Shown: positions 44,486 through 54,139 of the stretch, piece by piece
Position numbering within the stretch: position 1 is the first letter of the stretch
Layout of the letters: the number at the start of each line of letters is the position of its first letter
Assembly: GCA_900299125.1 (NCBI GenBank)
Contig: OMIR01000068.1
Coordinates: 1 to 64,000 of the forward strand
Reading direction: 5' to 3'
DNA from: Nitrosopumilales archaeon
Lineage (GTDB): Archaea > Thermoproteota > Nitrososphaeria > Nitrososphaerales > Nitrosopumilaceae
Length of the DNA: 64,000 nucleotides
The notes under the pieces: model-generated
Database searches by the model: none
Told to the model about the DNA's origin: nothing
What the model saw: only the letters and a program-made list of their open reading frames with translations
Made by a program: the position numbers and the translations under genes

Positions 44486-45325
44486 ATGCTCAACACAGTC
44501 TACAAAGAGGCAATTAGGAATCGTGAAAAAATTCTTTCCGTCATAAGAGGCCCCAAATTCGAACAAATTGTAGGAATTGCGAGGCAAAACTGGATAGAAT
44601 ATTGTCCAAAAAAGCAAGACTCCACATTATGCGGCATCGACTCAAGTTTTAACAGTACGAAATTTCAGGGCATGGAACTTTGGGTTGTCACTGCTGTCGG
44701 AATGCAATCAAATGGATTACTCATAGATAGTTTACACAGACAGGGATTGGGAAGAATCGGATTGGATATTTCAAAAATGGCAAGCGAGATGGAGGTTGAT
44801 ATTTGTAAAAAAGCCATCGAGGTCTCTGACACAGTTATGATGGATGGTTCGCTATATTCTCAGTTCATGACTAGACAGACAGGTCTAACGCCAGAAATCG
44901 TAAGAATTATGACTCGCAAAAACAATGTCATTTTTATCGCCAAGACATCAAACACCAATGTCCAGTTCAAAGATCTGGGCTCACAGGCAGGCGATATTTT
45001 CTATTATAATCACGCAGTCAAATCCCCAGGATTTAGTAGAATTTTTGTGGATTCTGAATTTGGAAGAGACAAAAAAATATCTTCAATTTATGCTAGACTC
45101 TCAGACTCTACACCATTGATAAAAATAGAGTTATTTGGAGATAATCATACAGAAGACGAAGTAAAAATTATGTTAGATAAACTAGCTAAAACAAGCGTTG
45201 GTGGATACCCATACGCCCTCAAACTTGCACATAATAATTGCAAGATTAGTAGTGGCGACTTGGCAAAGTTAGTTAGCCTATACGGAATTTCAAATGAGAT
45301 CGGTTCGAGAGAAGTCTTGGAATGA
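44486..45325 (+). CDS. nurA: NurA 5'-3' nuclease
   Basis: Works with the HerA translocase to resect DNA ends. The 279-residue protein has the NurA catalytic motifs CGIDSSFN (Asp52) and VMMDGSLYS (Asp120) and the C-terminal GGYPYALKLAHNNCKISSGD, which is highly characteristic (His in AHNNCKI binding metal). ATG start with a T/A-rich palindrome upstream. The herA-mre11-rad50 run follows after one opposite-strand gene. Confidence 0.92.
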   Translation: MLNTVYKEAIRNREKILSVIRGPKFEQIVGIARQNWIEYCPKKQDSTLCGIDSSFNSTKFQGMELWVVTAVGMQSNGLLIDSLHRQGLGRIGLDISKMASEMEVDICKKAIEVSDTVMMDGSLYSQFMTRQTGLTPEIVRIMTRKNNVIFIAKTSNTNVQFKDLGSQAGDIFYYNHAVKSPGFSRIFVDSEFGRDKKISSIYARLSDSTPLIKIELFGDNHTEDEVKIMLDKLAKTSVGGYPYALKLAHNNCKISSGDLAKLVSLYGISNEIGSREVLE

Positions 45326-45345
45326 ATAAAAATTAAACATAATGA

Positions 45346-46152
45346 TCAATTTGAAGCATTTGGTTTTGCCAGATGATATCTAATTTTTTCTATTGTTGAT
45401 TTTATATTTAAAGCAATTCTCAGGTAGGCTTGCAATGTTTCTGAATCAGGAAAAATATCTTTTTGTGATTTCCATTCTGAGGTAATGAGTATTTTTGCAT
45501 GTGATTCTTTCTTTGGTTTGTATTTGTACCAATAAGAGTCATCTTTTACTATTTGAGATATCTCATAATTTACTTTGGCTTTGGGTTTATAGACTGAAAC
45601 AGTAATTGTGTTTTCTTTTAACAATGCATGTATCATAAGTTCATGAAGTTTTTTGTCTCCATCTAATGCGGCTATAACATCATCTGCAACCAAACCAGGT
45701 GGGAGTGTTGTGAGTTTGCCATAACCACTCCATAGAAAATCATCAATTTTAGAATGAAATCTTCCTTTGAGTACTTTAGTCAAAGTTCCAAAATTTAGAG
45801 GTCCTAGAACATATTCAGATGGAAATGATAGAAAGAATCGCAGTTTCCACATTGTTCCCTCTGCAATTCCCATCCCATAAAATCCTCCAGGAGCAAATTC
45901 ACTTTTTGTTACGGTTTTTCTTTTAAGAATATCAATGTAGTCGATATCACCATTTGTTTTAATCACACCTCTACTTGCAATGCCAGGTGTTGGTCCGTTA
46001 AGTGATGATCTTGGATAATCATACTCAAAATCCATCGTACCGTCTGGAACCAACCTACATTCGAGGCCTAATGACATTAGATGCTTGTGTAGTTTTTTTG
46101 CAACTTTCTCTTCCACAGATGTAGCAACGATAGTGTCAGAGTAGTCAATCAC
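45346..46152 (-). CDS. Unknown protein embedded in the DNA end-resection locus
   Basis: A 268-residue soluble protein with no recognised family. It has no signal or membrane segment. Conserved-looking blocks include LVPDGTMDFEYDYPRSSLNGPTPGI, FAPGGFYGMGIAEGTMWKLRFFLSFPSEYVLGPLNF and FLWSGYGKL. It lies on the minus strand between nurA and herA, diverging from herA with a shared 180-base promoter region. The position suggests, but does not prove, a link to end resection. ATG start. Confidence 0.8.
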   Translation of the reverse strand: MIDYSDTIVATSVEEKVAKKLHKHLMSLGLECRLVPDGTMDFEYDYPRSSLNGPTPGIASRGVIKTNGDIDYIDILKRKTVTKSEFAPGGFYGMGIAEGTMWKLRFFLSFPSEYVLGPLNFGTLTKVLKGRFHSKIDDFLWSGYGKLTTLPPGLVADDVIAALDGDKKLHELMIHALLKENTITVSVYKPKAKVNYEISQIVKDDSYWYKYKPKKESHAKILITSEWKSQKDIFPDSETLQAYLRIALNIKSTIEKIRYHLAKPNASN

Positions 46153-46377
46153 GGCCTAGATACGTCTTTAATATTTTTAAAATTATCTAAGAAATGATAA
46201 TAATTGTAAAAAACTCATAATTTAGTAAAATTTTTACATATAAATATAAATAAAATATAGATTTTACATCATGCCTAATACTAAAACACTCAACATGGGT
46301 CAGTACAGTTTCAATCTTGGAATTTATTTATATGATTGAATGAGTTTTTGCATGCAATTTTTTCTGAGGAACGATAT

Positions 46378-47904
46378 ATGACCCTGGGAGTAGTTATTGG
46401 TGAATCAAAACCGACATCTGTTACTGCTCAGACATCAAGACCATTATCAGTTGGAGAATATGTAATCATTGATTCAGATGATGGAAAGATTCTAGGTTTG
46501 GTAGAGAGATCATTTGTTTCAAGTGCGGCTCTTATGGACATACATAATTTTGATGAAGCCATTGAAAGTAAGGAAATTGCCGATATTAACACTCGTGATA
46601 AGAGCTTCACTGCAAAGATTGGAATTTTAGGGTATCTCGCACAGTTACAAAAAAGTTTGGTTGTATTACCAGCTATTCCACCCATTCCTGGAACGAGTAT
46701 TTTATCTGCCACTAAAGATGATCTTGGAATTATTTTTGGCCCACAGAAAGATGAGTGGGTAAATGTAGGCACATTATTGAGAAACTCGCAGATTGAGGCA
46801 AAGATAAATTTGAACAAAATTGTTTCGAGGCATTTAGGAATTTTGGCGATGACAGGAATGGGAAAAAGTAATCTTGTATCATTATTAGCAAAACAAATTT
46901 CTATGCTTGACGGTACTCTGATAATTTTTGACTATCATAACGACTATGCAGACTTGCACATACCGGGAATCAACGTCATTGATGCAAAGATCAACCCCAG
47001 ATTACTGGATGCGCCAACTCTTGCAGATGTTTTAGAAATCAGAGAGAATGCAGACATTCAGCAAAGGATTTTACGATTAGCATTTACATCTGAAGTTCAA
47101 AGGTCACAGAATTTTTGGGATTCTTTAGATCATAATGTTGCCATGATTGGTGCCGCCCCAGAGCGTAAAGACGATAGGCATTCAGCAGCCAGAGTTCAGG
47201 ATAAAATTGATGATGCTAGGCACAGATTTGCAGATATTTTGGATCCAGATATTATGGATCCATTAGGTCTCATCAAACAAGGGAGAGTTAATGTCATCAA
47301 CATTTCTGAATTATCCGAAAAACAAGCAAATGTAGCATTGGCATATTATTTTCAGGAATTACTTACAGATAGGAAATCAGCATTAATGGCAAAGAGTGCT
47401 AAAAGTAAGAATGCAAAAAGATACCGATTCGAGAGTCCAGTATTTGTTATAATAGAAGAAGCACATGTCTTTATCCCTAAAGGAGAGGAAACCCATACGA
47501 AATATTGGGCTGCAAAAATAGCTCGTGAAGGAAGAAAATTCGGATTAGGTCTTTGTATTGTTTCACAAAGACCCAGAAATATCGATCCTAATGTTTTATC
47601 ACAAATGGGATCATTAGCAGTAATGAAGATAGTTCAGGAAGATGATCAACGACAGATCATGGCTGCGGCAGAGTCAATATCACATGATCTGATAAACCAA
47701 TTAACTTCACTAAATGTGGGGGACGCCGTATTTGTAGGCCAATGGGTAAATTTGCCCGCCATAATTCACATTGAGGAAGTAAAGGACAAACCAGTTGGGT
47801 CTGATAAAAACGCAATTTCAGAATGGAGGTCTGCAAAAAAATTTGAAAAGGTAGCAAACGAATCTACACAGGAATTAATAAAAAAAGATCTTTTGCTTGA
47901 TTGA
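46378..47904 (+). CDS. herA: HerA DNA translocase/helicase
   Basis: Hexameric ATPase that pumps DNA for NurA and Mre11-Rad50. About 508 residues: N-terminal HAS-barrel (GVVIGESKPTSVTAQ...), Walker A MTGMGKSN (about residue 160), Walker B VFVIIEEAHVFIP, the DxxQ-like PRNIDPNVLSQM and the arginine-rich KIAREGRKFGLGLCIVSQRPRN. The frame extends to a TTG at 46336, but the ATG at 46378 places the HAS-barrel at the N-terminus as in known HerA proteins. mre11 begins one base after its stop. Confidence 0.93.
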   Translation: MTLGVVIGESKPTSVTAQTSRPLSVGEYVIIDSDDGKILGLVERSFVSSAALMDIHNFDEAIESKEIADINTRDKSFTAKIGILGYLAQLQKSLVVLPAIPPIPGTSILSATKDDLGIIFGPQKDEWVNVGTLLRNSQIEAKINLNKIVSRHLGILAMTGMGKSNLVSLLAKQISMLDGTLIIFDYHNDYADLHIPGINVIDAKINPRLLDAPTLADVLEIRENADIQQRILRLAFTSEVQRSQNFWDSLDHNVAMIGAAPERKDDRHSAARVQDKIDDARHRFADILDPDIMDPLGLIKQGRVNVINISELSEKQANVALAYYFQELLTDRKSALMAKSAKSKNAKRYRFESPVFVIIEEAHVFIPKGEETHTKYWAAKIAREGRKFGLGLCIVSQRPRNIDPNVLSQMGSLAVMKIVQEDDQRQIMAAAESISHDLINQLTSLNVGDAVFVGQWVNLPAIIHIEEVKDKPVGSDKNAISEWRSAKKFEKVANESTQELIKKDLLLD

Positions 47905-47905
47905 A

Positions 47906-49033
47906 ATGATCTTCTCACATATCTCTGACACACACCTTGGTTTAACTCAGTATGGATTGGAGGAGAGAGAAGATGACATTTATTCATCATTTAATGAGTC
48001 AATTGATATTTCCATAAAAGATCATGTAGATTTTGTAATTTTTGCAGGAGATATTTTTCACGTACCAAATCCCAGCGGTACTGCGATTTTACAAATGGCA
48101 AATGCCCTAAAAAGACTCAAACAGAACAACATCGAATCGTTTTTTGTTCTAGGTGAGCATGATGTCTCACGTATACGCTCCGACCCTATTCCGTATGTGT
48201 ATCACAACCTAGAATTTTCAAGATATGTCGGACAAGGAAAACCATTCATTCACAGAGGAGTTTTAATTGCAGGTTTTGACAAAATCCGCCGAAATGAAAT
48301 TACTCAGTATTTGGAAAAATTTTCAGAGTTGGACAAAATTGCATCCGAGCATCAAGGTCACAAGATTTTGATTTTGCATCAAGGAATTTCTGAGATGAAC
48401 CAGTTTGCAGGCGAATTGGCTTCTACTGATTTGCCAAAAAACTTCACATATTATGCAATGGGTCATCTTCACGATAGAAATCTAAAAAAGTTTTCACAGC
48501 TAGGAGGACCTATCGCATATCCAGGTTCTATAGAAATGACCAACAGCGAAGGAATTAAAGAAACACAGAAAGGTTTCTATCAAGTAGATATTTCAGAATC
48601 TGAAGCAAAAAGTAACTGGGTAAAGCTAAATACCAGACCGCAATTATCTGAAAAAGTCGAATATGAGTGTCTAGGAGAAAATATAGGAAAAATATTAGAA
48701 AAGATTTCTACATACTCCAAAAAACCAATTTTAGAATTAAAAATTCATGGTAAAAATATCGAATCTGAGATAATACAAAGACATACTTCAAGACTTGCTC
48801 AACACACATTGTATTACACATGGAAGATATTAGAGGAAGGCAGCGATAATGTAATACTAATAGACAGACCTTCAAGTATCGATGAAGAGTTATTCAAACT
48901 AGCTACTAATTTCTTAGGATCAAATAATAAAGCAATATTTGCAATACAAGAATTACTACCATTACTTTCATCAAATAGAATCAAAGAAGCTGAAAATGTG
49001 ATTCTAGAAGAATTTGTGAGGTTTAGAAAATGA
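47906..49033 (+). CDS. mre11: Mre11 nuclease
   Basis: Metallophosphoesterase subunit of the break-repair complex. About 375 residues with the phosphodiesterase motifs HISDTHLG, FAGDIFH, LGEHDV (GNHD variant), ILHQGIS and YYAMGHLHDR. The usual GNHD has become GEHD, with the catalytic His retained. The frame starts at a TTG at 47897, but ATG at 47906 (MIFSHISDTHLG) puts the first motif at the N-terminus. The stop overlaps the rad50 start by four bases. Confidence 0.93.
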   Translation: MIFSHISDTHLGLTQYGLEEREDDIYSSFNESIDISIKDHVDFVIFAGDIFHVPNPSGTAILQMANALKRLKQNNIESFFVLGEHDVSRIRSDPIPYVYHNLEFSRYVGQGKPFIHRGVLIAGFDKIRRNEITQYLEKFSELDKIASEHQGHKILILHQGISEMNQFAGELASTDLPKNFTYYAMGHLHDRNLKKFSQLGGPIAYPGSIEMTNSEGIKETQKGFYQVDISESEAKSNWVKLNTRPQLSEKVEYECLGENIGKILEKISTYSKKPILELKIHGKNIESEIIQRHTSRLAQHTLYYTWKILEEGSDNVILIDRPSSIDEELFKLATNFLGSNNKAIFAIQELLPLLSSNRIKEAENVILEEFVRFRK

Positions 49034-51108
49034 TCAAAACAGTAGAATTAGTTAATTTTATCTCACATTCTGAGACAAAACTTGACTTGGATGAAGGAGT
49101 AACGGTTTTTGTTGGTTCTAATGGTGCGGGAAAATCAAGCATAATAGACGGTATTACCTTTGCGTTATTCGGTGAGCACACAAGAAAATCCAATAAATCT
49201 TTGATTCGCCGGGGGTCCAGTCAAGCTTATGCAAAGATCCGATTTTCAGCTAAAAACAAAATATTTGAGGCAACAAGAAAAATTGATGCAAAGGGAACAG
49301 TTTCTGCATTATTTACAGAAATTAAAGAAGGCCAAGAGATCTCACTTGCATATGGAGAACGTAAACAGTTTGGCGAATCCACAACGCATGAGATAGAATC
49401 TACACTTGGCCTAGATTTTTCAAAGCTAAAGATTGCGTCCATAGTACAACAAGGAGAGCTGAGCAATATAATAAAGGCAAAACCGAAGGAGTTCAAAGAA
49501 CTGATCAATGCCATAATTGGAATAGACAAACTAGATTTAGCCTCAGAAAATCTCAAGGTAGTTCAAAAATCTTTTAGAGAAACGATTTACAAAAAATTTG
49601 GCTATGATGATACACACATTCCAATTTTAGAAAAAGAAATCATCCAAAAAGATATTGAAATTAAAGAAGTTGAACCGCAAAAACAAGATTTACTTCTAAA
49701 AAAAGAATCCAAACTAAAGGAGTTAGATGATCTTCAAAACAAGTTTAATTCAGATTCTACTAAAGAGATCATACTTAAGCAGATTGAAGAAAGAAAAACT
49801 GAATTAATACGATATGTAAAGGATGCAATACTATCAATACAAAAATCAATAACAGAAAAAGAAAGAAAAATTCGCGATTGTCAAGGCTGTTTTGAGTTTG
49901 TAGTAAAAAAGGAAGAACTTGATTTAAAATTGGTAAATATCAAATCAGAATTAGAAGACATTAGAAAAAAAAGCTCAGAGTTGGAGACAAAGAAAGCTAT
50001 TCTGACAGAACATGAAGAATTAGCAAAAAGACTTCAACCGCAAGATGGAAAATGTCCAGTATGTGATTCACAAGTTAGTGCTCTAAAACCAATTTTTCAG
50101 ATAGGACACATTAAAGCGGAACAGGAAAACATCAGAAACATAATTTTATCATTAGAATCAAAAACAAGACAATTAGTTCTTGATGAAAGAGAGATTTTGG
50201 AACAAAGTAAGAAATCGGCAGTTGCAAGGGCCACACTTGATGCACATTCCATACAGAAACCAGAACAACTCAGTCAACTAATTCAAGAAGTTGAAACAGA
50301 AAAGGTAAAAATTCAAAATATTCCTATAGTTATGACCAACTCGGGTCTGCTTCAAGCTTCAGAAATCGATTCACATGCAAAAACACTTTATTTGAATATA
50401 GATAGATTACAAAAAGAAATTTCAGGTTTTGATCAGAATGAATTTTTAAAGCTAAAAATTAATCTTGATTCTACAAAAAAAGAACTAAGCAGAATAGATC
50501 AAGAATACGGCGCTATAACACAAAAGATTTTACATTCACAAAATAGAGTAAATGAAATAAAATCTATTCTTAATGAACTTGCTTACGTTAAAGATTACAT
50601 TGCAGAATTAGATGAGATCCAGAACAACATCTACAGCAGAGACGGTCCAGTCGCTACAAGCCTGAGAACTTGGGCATTGTCAACAATATCTACAAAGGCA
50701 TCAGAGTATTTGGAAATTTTGAACACAAAAATTCACAGGATTACTCTTACTGAAAAGACACGTGACATATCAATAACCTGTTATTCTAAAAACAACATAG
50801 TTGATATTGAATCACTTTCTGGCGGAGAACAAGTAAGTGTTGCTTTATCTCTGAGATTAGGAATGGCACACCTTTTAGGCTCTTCAAATCTCAATTTTGT
50901 TATTTTGGATGAACCGACAACTCATCTAGACAGCGATAGAAGAAAATCGCTAGTCGGGGTTTTATCACAGCTTACTGACATGTCAACAACAAATCCAACT
51001 CAATTTATTATCATCACTCATGATGCTGAGATTTTTGAGGATTCAGCTGTTGAGAAGATTTATCGATTTGAGTCCGGAGAGAATGGTACACAAGTTAATT
51101 TGCTCTAG
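49030..51108 (+). CDS. rad50: Rad50 ATPase
   Basis: SMC-like partner of Mre11. The 692-residue protein has Walker A GSNGAGKSS near residue 31, the Q-loop in IVQQGEL, two coiled-coil arms around the zinc-hook KCPVCDSQ (about 340-347), the ABC signature LSGGEQVSVALSLRLGMAHLLG, Walker B NFVILDEPTTHLD and the His switch IIITHDAEIF. Arms of only about 150-180 residues each make it shorter than most Rad50 proteins (850 or more). ATG start overlapping the mre11 stop. Confidence 0.95.
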   Translation: MIKTVELVNFISHSETKLDLDEGVTVFVGSNGAGKSSIIDGITFALFGEHTRKSNKSLIRRGSSQAYAKIRFSAKNKIFEATRKIDAKGTVSALFTEIKEGQEISLAYGERKQFGESTTHEIESTLGLDFSKLKIASIVQQGELSNIIKAKPKEFKELINAIIGIDKLDLASENLKVVQKSFRETIYKKFGYDDTHIPILEKEIIQKDIEIKEVEPQKQDLLLKKESKLKELDDLQNKFNSDSTKEIILKQIEERKTELIRYVKDAILSIQKSITEKERKIRDCQGCFEFVVKKEELDLKLVNIKSELEDIRKKSSELETKKAILTEHEELAKRLQPQDGKCPVCDSQVSALKPIFQIGHIKAEQENIRNIILSLESKTRQLVLDEREILEQSKKSAVARATLDAHSIQKPEQLSQLIQEVETEKVKIQNIPIVMTNSGLLQASEIDSHAKTLYLNIDRLQKEISGFDQNEFLKLKINLDSTKKELSRIDQEYGAITQKILHSQNRVNEIKSILNELAYVKDYIAELDEIQNNIYSRDGPVATSLRTWALSTISTKASEYLEILNTKIHRITLTEKTRDISITCYSKNNIVDIESLSGGEQVSVALSLRLGMAHLLGSSNLNFVILDEPTTHLDSDRRKSLVGVLSQLTDMSTTNPTQFIIITHDAEIFEDSAVEKIYRFESGENGTQVNLL

Positions 51109-51635
51109 CCACCTGTGAGTTTTGCAAACTTTTCATTCTTTGATAGCTTTTCCATAAATTGTAGATTAGAGAGTGCGACAATGGCTGACTCAACCACAGG
51201 CGGACTTGGATCATCGAGAGCTTTAGTCAAAGTTGGAATTGCGTCTTTTGCTCCCACCACACCGAGAGCTATGGCGGCCTCATGTCTTACAAACATGCTT
51301 GGATCGTTTGATGTTGCATCCTCCAAGTGAGGAATTGCGCTACGAAATCCCATTTGTCCTAGTGAGAATGCTGCCTCGTGTCTTACCAGCTCATTTTCAT
51401 CATTTTTGAGGACTTTGGCAATGTATGGGATCTTATCTTCGCCTCCAAAATCCACCAAGATACATGTTGCACGTGTTCTAATAACATAATCTTCATTGTT
51501 TAGCAATTTTACAAAATACTCAACGTCTTTTTTTTCATATTTGTCTTCCATTTCAGCAAATAATGCAAGTCTTTTTTCCGGAATAACGTCCACAAAATCA
51601 AGATAATTTTCTGATATATTATCGTTATATGACAC
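51105..51635 (-). CDS. HEAT-repeat protein (PBS-lyase-type repeats)
   Basis: A 176-residue helical repeat protein. At least four HEAT-like repeats of about 31 residues can be read, each with a (V/I)R-(H/T)EAAxxLGxxG core: VIRTRATCILVDFG, LVRHEAAFSLGQMG, FVRHEAAIALGVVG and PVVESAIVALSNL. Such proteins act as scaffolds; target unknown. ATG start. Its stop overlaps the convergent rad50 end by four bases. Confidence 0.88.
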   Translation of the reverse strand: MSYNDNISENYLDFVDVIPEKRLALFAEMEDKYEKKDVEYFVKLLNNEDYVIRTRATCILVDFGGEDKIPYIAKVLKNDENELVRHEAAFSLGQMGFRSAIPHLEDATSNDPSMFVRHEAAIALGVVGAKDAIPTLTKALDDPSPPVVESAIVALSNLQFMEKLSKNEKFAKLTGG

Positions 51636-51672
51636 GGTTAGATTTTATAATAAAACGAAAAATTAGTAGAAT

Positions 51673-52335
51673 ATGTCAGTTCAGATAGGACAAAAGGCAC
51701 CGAATTTTGAAACTTCCAAGTGGGTTCAAGGAATTCCTACCAACTTTGATCAAGAAAAAGATCATATTGTTTTAGTCGAAGTATTTCAGGTAAACTGTCC
51801 CGGATGTTTCCTATACGGAATTCCAGAAGCAATTAACATTTACAACAAATACAAAGACCAAGGGGTAAGAGTTTTAGGCATTGCCACTGCCTTTGAAGAT
51901 TTTGATAAAAATACTCTAGAGAACTTGGAATTATTAGCTAAAACTGGCGACACTGTGGGTGAGACAAAAAAGGCACTTGCAATGTATGGTAAAAGCTCTG
52001 ATGGTAAAATTCCATACAAGATTCCATTCCCACTTGCAATGGACAATCTAGTAAAGGTATCAGGTAAACCATCCCCACAATCAGTAACGGAATTCATAAA
52101 ATCGCAACTCCCAGATTTCGATATGCAACCAGAAGAATACAAGAAGCAGATTATTGCGAGAGTAGAACAATATATGATGTCCAAAGAGTTTTCCGCAGGG
52201 ACATTTGACAAGTTTCAGTTACGAGGCACTCCGTCAACCATATTGGTAGACAGAAAAGGAATTTTACGTGATGTATCTTTTGGACAATCAGGACATATCG
52301 AATCCATAATCGAACAATTATTGCGTGAAAGTTAA
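51673..52335 (+). CDS. Thioredoxin-like (TlpA/peroxiredoxin-type) redox protein
   Basis: A 220-residue protein with the AhpC/TSA-Redoxin fold start (IGQKAPNFETSKWVQG), the active-site VNCPGCFLYGIPEAI (CxxC near residue 40) and a C-terminal GTPSTILVDRKGILRDVSFGQ. No signal peptide is seen, so it should be cytoplasmic. The large insert after the CxxC (about 70-150) is unusual compared with TlpA-type proteins of about 150 residues. Partner unknown. ATG start. Confidence 0.88.
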   Translation: MSVQIGQKAPNFETSKWVQGIPTNFDQEKDHIVLVEVFQVNCPGCFLYGIPEAINIYNKYKDQGVRVLGIATAFEDFDKNTLENLELLAKTGDTVGETKKALAMYGKSSDGKIPYKIPFPLAMDNLVKVSGKPSPQSVTEFIKSQLPDFDMQPEEYKKQIIARVEQYMMSKEFSAGTFDKFQLRGTPSTILVDRKGILRDVSFGQSGHIESIIEQLLRES

Positions 52336-52865
52336 GATTTTTTTCTTTTCAAGTAAACTGCAGTTGTGGTCGCAATTCCAGCTGCAACGACTACAGATAT
52401 TGTAGCCAAAATCACCGTTAAGTTTTCTTGATTGAGTCCAAGAGCATCAGAAGATGAAGTCATATTTGTGAATTTTTCATTATTAGTAAATTGATTTTTT
52501 ATTTCTAGAGTATGAGTCCCATTTCCTACAAATTCTAATGTTACAAATGAAATCTTGTCATTTTGCAGTATTTTGGGGCTAATTTGAGCACCGTCAAGTG
52601 AGAACAGCATTTCCCCTTTTGTTAGTTCATTAGGAATTTGTAGTTCGCCAATATTGTTTTCAAGACTACTAACAATTTGAATTACTAAAGTGTCATCCTC
52701 AAAAGAAATAGTCCTTACATCAAAATTTGCAGTAGTTTCTATGTTAACAGGTTTGGAATTCACCATTACCGAAAATGTCGTTTTAAGTCCAGTCCTATCA
52801 GAGATCGGTTCAGCAAATACAGGTAAAATCACAAACAGAATCAACAACGGTAAAAGAATTTTCAA
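52332..52865 (-). CDS. Exported protein with C-terminal membrane anchor, 177 residues
   Basis: Signal peptide (residues 1-18, ending VFA) and one C-terminal transmembrane helix (about 149-170) with a KRKKS stop-transfer end. The extracellular part is beta-rich and lacks cysteines. No family recognised. ATG start; it follows eL15 on the same strand after a one-base gap, and its stop overlaps the convergent redoxin gene by four bases. Confidence 0.8.
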   Translation of the reverse strand: MKILLPLLILFVILPVFAEPISDRTGLKTTFSVMVNSKPVNIETTANFDVRTISFEDDTLVIQIVSSLENNIGELQIPNELTKGEMLFSLDGAQISPKILQNDKISFVTLEFVGNGTHTLEIKNQFTNNEKFTNMTSSSDALGLNQENLTVILATISVVVAAGIATTTAVYLKRKKS

Positions 52866-52866
52866 T

Positions 52867-53319
52867 TTATGCTGGGATTATTCTTTTGCGTAGTTCCTTG
52901 TCTTTTGAAATTCTGGGGTGGGCTTTGTCTGCAAGGATAATTTCGAACCAATAATGGAATCCATCCTTGTACAAAAAATATGAACCAAGCAATTTGAGAT
53001 TCTTGTATTTTTCTGCAGTTCTATTTTCTGCGACTTGTTGCATGTTAATGTCTGCCTTGATTCGAGTAACACCCAAATGTTTTTGCCTTCTTCCTGCTAC
53101 TGGTCTTTGTCGTCTCATACCACCAGTACCGACGCGAGTGCGAATTACTACAATTCCTTGTTTTGCTTTGTAACCTAGTCTTCTAGCTTTGGTTATTCTA
53201 CTAGGTTTTTCAACTCTATGGAATGCGGGCTGTTTTCTCCACTCTATGGCAGATTTTCGGATTTCTGGCGAGTTTTGTTGCCAATGTTTTAGCCATACTC
53301 GATCTTGCGCAGTAAGCAT
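52867..53319 (-). CDS. rpl15e: 50S ribosomal protein eL15
   Basis: Large-subunit protein of archaea and eukaryotes. The 150-residue protein has the eL15 pattern: EWRKQPAFHRVEKPSRITKARRLGYKAKQGIVVIRTRVGTGGMRRQRPVAGRR, GVTRIKADINMQQVAENRTAEKYKNLKLLGSYFLYKDG. Slightly shorter at the N-terminus than the usual 190 or so residues, as in other compact archaeal versions. ATG start; upstream hairpins occupy the region to 53415. Confidence 0.95.
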   Translation of the reverse strand: MLTAQDRVWLKHWQQNSPEIRKSAIEWRKQPAFHRVEKPSRITKARRLGYKAKQGIVVIRTRVGTGGMRRQRPVAGRRQKHLGVTRIKADINMQQVAENRTAEKYKNLKLLGSYFLYKDGFHYWFEIILADKAHPRISKDKELRKRIIPA

Positions 53320-53344
53320 TAACGCGATTAATTTTTACCCCTTA

Positions 53345-53415
53345 ATATGCGTAAGCTGAAAAATAAGCATATGTCTGCGAGTGTCAGAATTTCCTAGGTT
53401 ATTTTTCACTCGCAG
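53345..53415. other. Two adjacent inverted repeats upstream of eL15
   Basis: ATATGC (53346-53351) pairs with GCATAT around 53367, and CTGCGAGTG (53375-53383) pairs perfectly with CACTCGCAG (53407-53415) across a 23-base loop. They lie in the 223-base divergent region between eL15 and the exported protein at 53543. They could form an autoregulatory leader for eL15 or belong to a small RNA. Confidence 0.4.
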
Positions 53416-53542
53416 GAACTAAGTTCATACTATTTCATTAATGTCCATTCATAAACATATTGAAATACGATTGGATTCATCGTACGATCACATAACAGGA
53501 TATCATAGTTAACTTTTTTTCTAGTAATAGAATATTTAGAAT

Positions 53543-54139
53543 ATGAAAACCGCTATAATGTTTCTACTAGTAATTATTGTATCATTTCATTATGCAATGG
53601 CAGAATCAGTATCGATCAAAACCGATAAATCAACTTACAGTTATGGAGACTATCTTTCCGTTACCATATCTGTAGCAAAACTAACTGGGAAAAATGCGTT
53701 TTTGTACATCATAGACTCTACAGGAAAAAGTAGTAGTGCAATACCAGTGAAGATAACCAAAGAGGATACAACTATAACGACTCCAGTTCCATTTAGTAAA
53801 GAGATATTCAAGCAAGGAAATTACCAGATTCAAGTTGAATATGGTGATACAAAAGTATCCAGTAATTTTCGATTAGTTGATTCAGGAAATATAGTAATGC
53901 CTTTTGGGAGTAACATCATTGTGACTAAATGGGTGGATGGAACAATTAGCGATAAACAATTTCTAAAATTTCTCATGAATAATGAACTAATCAAATTTAC
54001 TAGCGAACAACAACTTCAGGATCAGATAGTCATTCCAAATTGGTATAAGATAAATGCCAAATGGTGGTCCGATAGAAAAATATCCGACTCGGATTTGATT
54101 AAAGGAATTCAATATCTAGTAAATCAAAAAATAATCTAG
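53543..54139 (+). CDS. Exported protein with beta domain and thaumarchaeal KWW module
   Basis: A 198-residue protein with signal peptide (residues 1-20, ending AMA), an Ig-like or macroglobulin-like beta domain (about 22-115) and a C-terminal helical module VIPNWYKINAKWWSDRKISDSDLIKGIQYLVNQKII, of a type that recurs in many thaumarchaeal exported proteins (PxW...KWW...F/L..GIQYL). The role of that module is unknown; a surface-binding function is plausible. ATG start. Confidence 0.82.
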   Translation: MKTAIMFLLVIIVSFHYAMAESVSIKTDKSTYSYGDYLSVTISVAKLTGKNAFLYIIDSTGKSSSAIPVKITKEDTTITTPVPFSKEIFKQGNYQIQVEYGDTKVSSNFRLVDSGNIVMPFGSNIIVTKWVDGTISDKQFLKFLMNNELIKFTSEQQLQDQIVIPNWYKINAKWWSDRKISDSDLIKGIQYLVNQKII

